From assembly GCA_902803695.1 (NCBI GenBank), contig CADCQX010000312.1, positions 1 to 11,990 on the forward strand: a DNA stretch of 11,990 nt, read 5' to 3'. This DNA comes from Oscillospiraceae bacterium. Lineage in GTDB: Bacteria; Bacillota; Clostridia; Saccharofermentanales; Saccharofermentanaceae. Position 1 is the stretch's first letter; the number at the start of each line of letters is the position of its first letter. The notes under the pieces are model-generated. The model was not told where the DNA came from, did no database searches, and worked only from the letters and a program-made list of their open reading frames with translations. A program made the translations under genes and the position numbers. Below, piece after piece: positions 1 through 6,147 of this stretch.

Positions 1-509
1 ATGGTAAAGCATACTGGATGAAAGAACTTAATGGCGGCATGTCAATGGAAACCGTTATCAATAACTTCATCAATTCACGTGAGTGGTGTGACATCTGCGC
101 TGCATACGGAGTAAGATCCGGAGCACCTACAGCTAAAGCTACTATTGCATCTGCAAACTCAAAGGAATTTGCAAAGAGACTTTATACCGAGTGTCTCGGA
201 AGAGAAGCTGAGGAAGACGGACTTAAGTTCTGGTCATTAAGCCTTACAAATCAGGAAGTCAGCGGATACGAAGCAGCTAAGCAGTTCTTTACTTCTGCAG
301 AGTTCACAAATCACAATTACGACAATACCGAATTTGTTAAGAGATGTTATAAGACATTCATGGGCCGTGATTATGATGATTCAGGCCTTAACTACTGGGT
401 TGGTCTTCTTAATGACGGAGCCTCTAGAGAAGATGTCCTCATCGGTTTTGCTCAGTCAAAAGAATACACGGAGATCTGTAACACCTACGGTATAACAAGA
501 GGTATCTGA
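1..509 (+). CDS. DUF4214 repeat protein, C-terminal part (5' end outside window)
   Basis: The reading frame is open from base 3 to the TGA at 507-509 and continues off the left edge. The ATG at 18 is probably internal, because the codons before it (GKAYW) already fit the repeat pattern. About 168 residues are visible. They hold two full DUF4214-like units, beginning EFAKRLY and EFVKRCY, preceded by the tail of a third. Each unit has a C/MGR..D-rich turn, a GL.(F/Y)W core and a S.E(F/Y) ending. DUF4214 units usually occur in tandem near the C-terminus of large secreted or surface proteins of clostridia and other bacteria; their biochemical role is not established. No signal peptide or anchor is visible in this part. 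The gene ends in its own terminator, so it is separate from the MATE gene. I am sure of the family and not of the function. Confidence 0.85.
   Translation, partial: GKAYWMKELNGGMSMETVINNFINSREWCDICAAYGVRSGAPTAKATIASANSKEFAKRLYTECLGREAEEDGLKFWSLSLTNQEVSGYEAAKQFFTSAEFTNHNYDNTEFVKRCYKTFMGRDYDDSGLNYWVGLLNDGASREDVLIGFAQSKEYTEICNTYGITRGI
165..467 (+). repeat. Two tandem DUF4214 units (protein-level repeat)
   Basis: Unit one (165-305) and unit two (330-467) align across their whole length: EF(A/V)KR.Y, then GR...D.GL..W, then a helix ending in S(A/K)E(F/Y). The tail after unit two (EICNTYGITRG) matches the start of the visible protein (DICAAYGVRSG), so at least part of a third copy lies at the left edge. 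The DNA copies have diverged; the repeat is clear only in protein. Confidence 0.75.
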
Positions 510-532
510 TCCTCCTATAGTTGAAAACATCT

Positions 533-562
533 AAAGAGTTGCCTTTACGGCAACTCTTTTTT
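533..562 (+). terminator. Intrinsic terminator after the DUF4214 gene
   Basis: An 11-base-pair perfect stem (533-543 with 549-559), GC-rich near the loop, encloses a 5-base loop and runs into a T tract (557-562). It lies 23 bases after the stop codon. The flanking A run opposite the T tract could also support termination from the other strand, but no gene arrives from that side. Confidence 0.9.
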
Positions 563-585
563 ATGTAGCAAGAAAATTTTAAAAG

Positions 586-594
586 TGCTAGTAT
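586..594 (+). promoter_or_regulatory. Possible extended -10 promoter of the MATE gene
   Basis: TGC followed by TAGTAT resembles an extended -10 element (TGn then 4 of 6 matches to TATAAT). No good -35 is seen about 17 bases upstream, which is tolerable for an extended -10. The predicted transcript start would fall near 601-604, almost on the ATG at 604. The region between the terminator and the gene is only 41 bases, so the promoter must be here or inside the preceding terminator. Confidence 0.3.
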
Positions 595-603
595 CAATTG
601 CGT

Positions 604-1965
604 ATGAAGAACAGATATGAAATAGACATGCTTAACGGCAGCATAATGCCTAAGCTCATTTCCTTTGCCCTTCCCTTGATGGCTTCCAGCATTCTGCAGC
701 TTTTGTTTAACGCCGTAGATGTAATCACCGTAGGACAGTTCACAGGCAAAGAAGCACTTGCTGCAGTCGGATCTACTACTGCACTTATTAACATGCTCAT
801 AAATCTGTTCACCGGTATATCACTCGGAACCAATGTATTGGCAGCTCGTTTTTTCGCTACAAAAATGGACAAGGAGATGTCTGAGACCGTTCATACATCA
901 GTAGCATTCGCATTGATAAGCGGAATCCTCATGGCTTTTGTCGGTATCATATTTGCCAGACCTCTATTACTTCTAATGGATACAGATGTAGCCGTAATCG
1001 ACCATTCAGTCCTTTACATGCGCATATACTTTCTTGGCATGCCTTTCTTTATGCTCTACACATATTGTGCAGCCATTCTAAGAGCTATCGGTGATACTAA
1101 GAGACCTCTGATATTCCTGTTTGTTTCAGGGCTTCTGAATACCGGTCTTAATCTTCTTCTGGTAATAAAGTTCAATATGGGAGTCAGCGGTGTTGCTATC
1201 GCGACAGTTGCATCTCAGCTTTTGTCCTGCATTCTCGTTGTACTTTGCCTTATCAGAGCGAACGGTTCATACAAACTGGATTTCCGTAAGCTTAAGATCC
1301 ATTGGCATCACCTTCTGACGATATTCAAGATCGGAATCCCTGCAGGTGTTCAGGGTACGGTTATAAACTTTTCAAACGTATTATTGCAAGCTTCAGTTAA
1401 TAAATTCGGACCAGATGCGATGGCCGGTTACACTTCCGCCAATAGCGTCCTCGGTTTCTTATTCGTATCAATAAACTCTGTATCCCAGGCCTGCATGAGT
1501 TTCACAAGTCAGAACTACAGCGTAAGAAAGATCAAGAGAATGAAGAGGATACATATCGATTGTGTTATCCTGGAACTTATTGTATCAGGCGTTCTCGGAG
1601 GATTGGCTTTCATCTTCGGAAGACAGCTGCTTCACATCTATACCAAAGATTCTTCTGTTATCGAATACGGTTTTGATATCTTGGCCATCACATCCGCCAC
1701 ATACTTTTTGTGTTCGATAATGGATCTTTTGCCGAGTGCACTTCGCGGCATGGGAAGATCTGCGATACCGATGTTGTTTTCGATAATAGGTACGGTAGGA
1801 ACAAGGATCGTATGGATCTTCCTTTTGTTCCCGAGCCACAAGTCACTGGATTTTCTCTTTATCTCATACCCGGCGTCATGGCTCATAACGGTCATGATGC
1901 AGCTCACCTGCTATGTGATCGTTATCAGCATCGTTAACAGGAAGTACGGCAAAGTTACTTCTTGA
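604..1965 (+). CDS. MATE family efflux transporter
   Basis: This is a full-length (453-residue) multidrug and toxic compound extrusion transporter, an inner-membrane pump that exports organic cations or other small molecules using a Na+ or H+ gradient. The protein is hydrophobic throughout and fits twelve membrane helices in two lobes. The first helix has the typical FALPLMASSILQLLFNAVD segment with its conserved proline, followed by VGQFTGKEALAAVG, a MATE hallmark. The second lobe starts near residue 240 (IGIPAGVQGTV). I chose ATG 604 over the in-frame TTG at 598 because family members start at MKN-like sequences and neither codon has a convincing Shine-Dalgarno sequence. The last 11 bases overlap the convergent SDR gene. 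The transported substrate cannot be read from sequence; no adjacent regulator gene is present. Confidence 0.93.
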   Translation: MKNRYEIDMLNGSIMPKLISFALPLMASSILQLLFNAVDVITVGQFTGKEALAAVGSTTALINMLINLFTGISLGTNVLAARFFATKMDKEMSETVHTSVAFALISGILMAFVGIIFARPLLLLMDTDVAVIDHSVLYMRIYFLGMPFFMLYTYCAAILRAIGDTKRPLIFLFVSGLLNTGLNLLLVIKFNMGVSGVAIATVASQLLSCILVVLCLIRANGSYKLDFRKLKIHWHHLLTIFKIGIPAGVQGTVINFSNVLLQASVNKFGPDAMAGYTSANSVLGFLFVSINSVSQACMSFTSQNYSVRKIKRMKRIHIDCVILELIVSGVLGGLAFIFGRQLLHIYTKDSSVIEYGFDILAITSATYFLCSIMDLLPSALRGMGRSAIPMLFSIIGTVGTRIVWIFLLFPSHKSLDFLFISYPASWLITVMMQLTCYVIVISIVNRKYGKVTS

Positions 1966-2620
1966 TCGCATTTCTCATAGGTCTTATTACGATATCAAAA
2001 ACATCTACATTCGAAGGCTTCTTTATCGCGAAAAGGACTGCCTCAGACACATCTTCCGGCTTTAAGACAAGATCCTTATCAACACCAAAATCAGCATTCC
2101 TGTATAGATCAGTATCCGTAAGATCCGGCGAGATCAATGAAACTTTCACATCAGTCTTTCTTACTTCCTCAAAAATGCTCTTTGCAAAACTCCTGATACC
2201 TGCCTTACAAGCACCGTAGCAAGCACCGTGAGGATTAACTGAATCAGCGGTTACTGAAGAAATGAAAATGATGTGGCCGCTCTTTCTCTGCTTCATATAA
2301 GAAAGATAATGATTTGTTATCTCTATTGGACTTAGAAGATCCGTAAGTACCATCTCTTCGCATGAATCAGAACTGATATTCTCGTGAAGTCCGTAGTAAG
2401 CGCAGCCCTGGGACAAAACGATAACATCAGGACAAGGAATGGAATCCATGAGTCTTTTAAGTGCTTTTCTGTCGGTCAGATCACATTCAACAAAGTTAAT
2501 TCCATCATCGGAAACCTTAGAGATATCTCTTCCTACTCCAATGACTTCATATTCCTTGCTCAATACTCTTGCGCAAGATAGACCGATTCCGGATGTGGCA
2601 CCAAAAACCAAAGCTCTCAT
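1955..2620 (-). CDS. SDR family NAD(P)-dependent oxidoreductase
   Basis: A 221-residue short-chain dehydrogenase/reductase, a soluble Rossmann-fold enzyme that interconverts alcohols and carbonyls with NAD(P)H. The nucleotide-binding motif GATSGIG is at residues 7-13, the adenine-contacting DLTD at 47-50, the catalytic Ser at 121/122 and the YxxxK pair at Tyr135/Lys139. Two usual features differ: the NNAG motif reads LSQG (69-72), and the structural/catalytic Asn position before helix 4 seems to be Asp94. The usual PG after strand 6 reads PD. I chose ATG 2620 over an ATG at 2635 because it puts the GATSGIG motif at the normal distance and has GGGGAAGAG just upstream. Its ATG overlaps the stop of the radical SAM fusion gene (TAATG), implying translational coupling. 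The substrate is unknown. Confidence 0.88.
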   Translation of the reverse strand: MRALVFGATSGIGLSCARVLSKEYEVIGVGRDISKVSDDGINFVECDLTDRKALKRLMDSIPCPDVIVLSQGCAYYGLHENISSDSCEEMVLTDLLSPIEITNHYLSYMKQRKSGHIIFISSVTADSVNPHGACYGACKAGIRSFAKSIFEEVRKTDVKVSLISPDLTDTDLYRNADFGVDKDLVLKPEDVSEAVLFAIKKPSNVDVFDIVIRPMRNAIKK

Positions 2621-4422
2621 TACTCTTCCCCCCATAAAAAGATCTTGTTTTCAGGTAGATATTCAAGGACTTTATGCTTCATTTTATAGATCATCTCATA
2701 CGACAGATCACCATAGTGTGAAACACCGTTTTCAGCCTCAAAAGGAAATGCGACTACAGGTGTATCAGGTCTTCTTTTTCGCATAAGTTTAAGATAATCG
2801 GATGATATCCTGAATACACCGATACTGACATCATAGATACTGTCGCATGAGATCTTTTCGAATACGTCATCGACAAGGTTGAAATAATCCTGTTCCCAGT
2901 CTTTGTAATAGATCATCGGATCAAAGCAGATACGGACTTTAAAGCCCTTTTCCGAACATGCTTTGACAGCGTTAAGACGCTTACATAATGGCGCTGCTTT
3001 TGTCTCGATATCAGCAACCTTCTTAGGTGACAAAGTCCAGGCAAAGATCACCTGATCTGACGGTTCAAGATTACTGAACATCAGAGGATTACCGGTCTTT
3101 GTCCTTATCTCGATCGTCAGATTCTTTCTGGTCTTAGTTGCTTCAATGAATTTCTTAACATAACCGAACATCAATTCAGAAGCCAGAAGATCCGTATCGT
3201 AAGAAACGCAGAGGTACATCGGATGCTCTTTCAAGATATCGTCGATCTCTTTAAGGATGTCATCAAAATTCATGAAAGCAACTACATTTCCTGTCGGATA
3301 CATGCCGCACAGAGAACAGTAATCGCAATCAAATATGCAGTTCATCAGGCATGAACAGTAGTAGAAATGATCGTTTCCGAAGTTCTGGCAAACCCTTGAA
3401 CCTTCGTAGATAAAGCGTCCTCTCTGCTTTGAAAGGATCAACGCAGGAGATCTTTTCTGAATGTCGAAATTTTGATGGGTACGGTTAAAGATATCTTTAT
3501 ATGAGTCGATCCAGATAATATTCTTACACTTGAACGGCGGCTCGATACCTTTTTCGATATACACATTCGTATACGGATGATTGAGACCCTGAAGTTTCTT
3601 TCTCCTTTTATAATTCAGCTCGGAAGTCCTTTTCAGTTCCCTTAATGTTGTCTCGAAGATCCTCTTCCTGTTCGCCTTGGATCCGTCCTCGAGCCATTGA
3701 CCTTCATCAAACTCAAGACAGGAATCCATACCATTGAGTTTTCGATAATAAATTGCACGCTTCATCTGATTTTTCATAGACTCAGTTAGGTCATTCATCA
3801 TATTTTCCTTCTCGAGATAAACTTCTCCCAAGGAGAGCTCTCTCTTGATAAAAGTGATACCCTTACAAAAGTCGATTATCCTCTGAGCATGCTGATTTAT
3901 GAGCTCATAAGGTTTAAGTTCCTTATCCAGGACATCAACACCGTCAAAAACATCGGATATGACCTTGAAAAAGAACATCCTCTCCAATGTAAAATACGGA
4001 ACACATCCTTCATACACCATAGATGATTCCATATCGAAAAGTCCCTCACCGGATGACTTAGGACTTAAGACAGTCGTTATACTGTGCTGCTCAAAATCAT
4101 TCTTATAGACAAGATCGGGGTAATATGTCCTTCCTGTAGCATCATCAGTGATCTTGTTGATCAGATAAAGATCTCCTACATTTCCGAATGAAGATCCGCA
4201 GATTCCGACATTAACCATGAGCGAACAAAGATCAGGCTCATTTAACGCAAAATGGCGAGAACAGTTTCTCAAAGAAGAAACATGTCCTTCGCCAACGATC
4301 ACGACTTCATAGCCATCTGAAACGAAGTGCTGATATTGATGTTCATCACTTCTCTTCTTGAGTCCCAGGATCTCGATAAAAGGTCTGGCCTCTTCATAGA
4401 TGGCAGTTACAAAAGTTATCAT
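2620..4422 (-). CDS. Nucleosidase-like domain fused to spore photoproduct lyase-like radical SAM protein
   Basis: A 600-residue, two-domain cytoplasmic protein. Residues 1-165 resemble the MTA/SAH nucleosidase (PNP/UDP phosphorylase) fold: IYEE at the N-terminus, VNVGICGS...VGD at 70-84, DMES at 130-133 and KVISD at 153-157. These match the family's catalytic Glu, ribose-binding MEG/MES and catalytic Asp, though the domain is shorter than stand-alone enzymes. Residues about 190-285 are a basic, helical linker. From about 285 the protein follows spore photoproduct lyase (SplB family): a radical SAM cluster C362-x3-C366-x2-C369, then a barrel with the family's F.W.LSP...E segment and a DPM...DW..DY segment (501-513). 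Positions equivalent to the lyase's hydrogen-donor Cys and the Tyr after the third cluster Cys appear to be Tyr408 and Ser370, so true spore-photoproduct repair is doubtful. It starts one base after the UPF0210 stop. Domain assignments are firm; the reaction is unknown. Confidence 0.85.
   Translation of the reverse strand: MITFVTAIYEEARPFIEILGLKKRSDEHQYQHFVSDGYEVVIVGEGHVSSLRNCSRHFALNEPDLCSLMVNVGICGSSFGNVGDLYLINKITDDATGRTYYPDLVYKNDFEQHSITTVLSPKSSGEGLFDMESSMVYEGCVPYFTLERMFFFKVISDVFDGVDVLDKELKPYELINQHAQRIIDFCKGITFIKRELSLGEVYLEKENMMNDLTESMKNQMKRAIYYRKLNGMDSCLEFDEGQWLEDGSKANRKRIFETTLRELKRTSELNYKRRKKLQGLNHPYTNVYIEKGIEPPFKCKNIIWIDSYKDIFNRTHQNFDIQKRSPALILSKQRGRFIYEGSRVCQNFGNDHFYYCSCLMNCIFDCDYCSLCGMYPTGNVVAFMNFDDILKEIDDILKEHPMYLCVSYDTDLLASELMFGYVKKFIEATKTRKNLTIEIRTKTGNPLMFSNLEPSDQVIFAWTLSPKKVADIETKAAPLCKRLNAVKACSEKGFKVRICFDPMIYYKDWEQDYFNLVDDVFEKISCDSIYDVSIGVFRISSDYLKLMRKRRPDTPVVAFPFEAENGVSHYGDLSYEMIYKMKHKVLEYLPENKIFLWGEE
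2623..2632 (-). promoter_or_regulatory. Ribosome binding site deciding the SDR start
   Basis: Reading the - strand, the purine run GGGGGAAGAG sits two bases before ATG 2620 and lies inside the last codons of the upstream gene. It follows the alternative ATG at 2635, so it can serve only the downstream start. Confidence 0.55.
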
Positions 4423-4423
4423 T

Positions 4424-5782
4424 TTAGTTTCTCATACTGTGGATAGGTGCAGGGATCCTTCCGCCTCTGTTAATGAACTCAGCACAAGATGCAGTATTAA
4501 CAGGCATGATAGGAGCTGTTCCGAGAAGTCCGCCGAATTCGACCTCATCGCCTACTCCCTTACCCGGGACAGGAATGATACGAACTGCAGTTGTCTTGTT
4601 ATTGAATGTACCGAGAGCCATCTCATCAGCAATGATACCGGAGATAGTCGTTGCATCAGTATCACCCGGAATAGCGATCATATCAAGACCAACGGAACAT
4701 ACGCATGTCATAGCTTCCAGCTTCTCGAGTTTCAGGCATCCCGACTTAGCTGCAGCGATCATACCCTCATCTTCTGAAACAGGGATAAATGCACCGGAAA
4801 GACCTCCTACAAAGGAAGAAGCCATCGTACCGCCCTTCTTAACAGCATCGTTGAGCATTGCAAGAGCAGCTGTGGTACCCCATGTACCGCACTCCTCAAG
4901 ACCAAACTCCTCGAGAAGTCTTGCTACAGAGTCGCCTACTGCAGGTGTCGGAGCAAGTGAAAGATCAATGATACCGAATGGTACGCCGAGTCTCTCAGAT
5001 GCTTCACGGGCAACGAGCTCACCTACACGGGTGATCTTAAATGCTGCCTTTTTGATCGTCTCAGCTACTACGCCAAGATCCTTACCCCTAACGGACTCGA
5101 GAGCATGCTTAACTACACCCGGACCGGAAATACCGACGTTGATGACGCACTCCGGCTCACCAGTTCCTAAGAATGCACCTGCCATGAACGGGTTATCTTC
5201 AGGGGCATTCGCGAAAACAACCAGCTTCGCACAACCGATAGCATCGCGGTCAGCTGTTCTTTCTGCTGCTCTTTTGATGATCACACCCATATCTCTTACT
5301 GCATCCATATTGATACCGGTTCTCGTGGATGCAAGGTTAACTGATGAACAAACGAAATCAGTTACCGCAAGAGCCTCAGGAATAGATTCGAGAAGAACTT
5401 TATCAGAAGTTGTATAACCCTTCTGAACCAAAGCGGAAAAACCTCCAATGAAGTTTACGCCGCAGGCCTTTGCAGCTTTATCAAGAGCGATCGCAAAAGG
5501 AGTATAATCCTTAGCTCCGCATGCAGCAGCTACAATAGAGATAGGAGTTACCGATATTCTCTTATGGATGATAGGTACGTGATATTTCCTGGAGATCTCT
5601 TCACCAACTTCAACAAGACGGCCTGCATATCTGCAGATCTTGTCATATATCTTCTGACAGGACTCCTCAACTGTTGATGCCGAGCAATCCATAAGGTTTA
5701 TACCCATTGTTATTGTACGGATATCAAGATGCTGCTCGGAGAACATCCTGGTAGTTTCCAAGATTTCAAAATCAGTAATCAT
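4424..5782 (-). CDS. UPF0210 / PFL family protein (DUF711)
   Basis: This 452-residue protein is a full-length UPF0210 member, with the usual length and with glycine- and alanine-rich segments such as NFIGGFSALVQKG, GTGEPECVINVGISGPG and SFVGGLSGAFIPVSEDEGM. The family is placed with pyruvate formate-lyase-like folds by structure, but the glycyl-radical loop of true PFL (an RVxGY-like motif near the C-terminus) is absent, so no glycyl radical chemistry is implied. Its function is unestablished. It lies 8 bases after the ACT-domain gene, its widely conserved neighbour, and its Shine-Dalgarno GAGGTG overlaps that gene's stop codon. This suggests the ACT protein is its sensor or regulatory subunit. 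The next gene begins one base after its stop. Family confidence is high, role low. Confidence 0.93.
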   Translation of the reverse strand: MITDFEILETTRMFSEQHLDIRTITMGINLMDCSASTVEESCQKIYDKICRYAGRLVEVGEEISRKYHVPIIHKRISVTPISIVAAACGAKDYTPFAIALDKAAKACGVNFIGGFSALVQKGYTTSDKVLLESIPEALAVTDFVCSSVNLASTRTGINMDAVRDMGVIIKRAAERTADRDAIGCAKLVVFANAPEDNPFMAGAFLGTGEPECVINVGISGPGVVKHALESVRGKDLGVVAETIKKAAFKITRVGELVAREASERLGVPFGIIDLSLAPTPAVGDSVARLLEEFGLEECGTWGTTAALAMLNDAVKKGGTMASSFVGGLSGAFIPVSEDEGMIAAAKSGCLKLEKLEAMTCVCSVGLDMIAIPGDTDATTISGIIADEMALGTFNNKTTAVRIIPVPGKGVGDEVEFGGLLGTAPIMPVNTASCAEFINRGGRIPAPIHSMRN

Positions 5783-5790
5783 AAAGCACC

Positions 5791-6069
5791 TCAGATCCTA
5801 TGCATTGCATTGAAAAGATCGGTGTGCTGGATAGTGATCTGAACGCCGAGTTCTTCGCCAAGCTTATTGAGTTTTTCAACGATATCGGATTTCTCGATAA
5901 CAACATCCTTAAGATCGACCATCATGATCATAGTAAAAAGATTATCGAGGATTGTCTGGGAGATATCTTTTATATTGATCCCTTCATCGGCCAAAAGATT
6001 TGAAACACCTGCAATGATGCCAACTCGATCAACACCGACAACGGTAATAACAGCAGTATTTTTAGACAT
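5791..6069 (-). CDS. ACT domain-containing protein (UPF0237)
   Basis: A 92-residue single ACT domain with the beta-alpha-beta-beta-alpha-beta pattern: strand AVITVVGVD, the ligand-binding turn and helix RVGIIAGVSNLLAD, then NIKDISQTIL and the strand TMIMMVDL. ACT domains bind amino acids or similar small molecules and usually control a partner protein. Stand-alone members of this type are related to the glycine cleavage regulator GcvR and commonly precede UPF0210, as here. Three ATGs lie close together (6078, 6075, 6069). GGAG is 1, 4 and 10 bases before them respectively; I favour 6069 because the protein then starts like other family members and the spacing is workable, but 6075 is possible. 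It is the first gene after a promoter-like sequence, so it probably leads the ACT-UPF0210-radical SAM-SDR group. Confidence 0.92.
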   Translation of the reverse strand: MSKNTAVITVVGVDRVGIIAGVSNLLADEGINIKDISQTILDNLFTMIMMVDLKDVVIEKSDIVEKLNKLGEELGVQITIQHTDLFNAMHRI

Positions 6070-6073
6070 ATTC

Positions 6074-6104
6074 ATCATGCTCCTTTTCGAAAAGAATGAT
6101 TCTT
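6074..6104 (-). promoter_or_regulatory. Overlapping palindromes and possible start-site hairpin before the ACT gene
   Basis: Two perfect palindromes adjoin: CTTTTCGAAAAG (6083-6094) and AAGAATGATTCTT (6092-6104, one central base). In the transcript, AUCAU (6100-6096) can also pair with AUGAU (6078-6074), enclosing the inner UUU/AAA stem and the ribosome binding site. They lie between the proposed transcript start and the ACT start codons. They could be a protein operator, an RNA structure that limits initiation, or chance in an A+T-rich gap. Confidence 0.3.
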
Positions 6105-6118
6105 ATTCAACAAGGATA

Positions 6119-6147
6119 ATTATATACCAATTCAGATGTATTTTGAA
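6119..6147 (-). promoter_or_regulatory. Likely sigma-A promoter for the ACT-UPF0210-radical SAM-SDR group
   Basis: On the - strand a perfect TATAAT (6124-6119) lies 17 bases after TTCAAA (6147-6142, 4 of 6 matches to TTGACA). The -35 falls inside the last codons of the upstream oxidoreductase gene. A transcript would start near 6112 and give a leader of about 40 bases. This 62-base gap is the only sizeable break in the - strand gene series. Confidence 0.5.

Noticed and set aside
598..603. TTG at 598 as the MATE start codon
   Set aside because: An ATG lies two codons later, no Shine-Dalgarno supports the TTG, and the proposed transcript start would fall after it.
594..872. A 92-codon - strand open frame at the start of the MATE gene
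   Set aside because: It is antisense to the conserved MATE N-terminus and has no binding site or recognisable motif.
2439..2786. A 115-codon + strand open frame crossing the SDR/fusion junction
   Set aside because: It is antisense to two recognisable genes and has no family-like motif; it is a shadow frame.
2620..4422. Calling the gene splB and taking the organism as a spore former
   Set aside because: The nucleosidase fusion and the changed residues at the lyase's donor and Tyr positions argue against a standard spore photoproduct lyase, and SPL-like proteins occur in organisms not known to sporulate.
4473..5417. A 314-codon open frame on the + strand
   Set aside because: It lies wholly antisense to the well-supported UPF0210 gene and its product is a Ser/Pro/Thr-rich low-information sequence, typical of a frame kept open by the opposite gene's codon usage.
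6083..6104. Palindromes as an intrinsic terminator of the upstream flavoprotein operon
   Set aside because: The stems are short and A+T-only or nearly so, the loops are one to four bases, and a ribosome binding site follows immediately, so termination here is unlikely.
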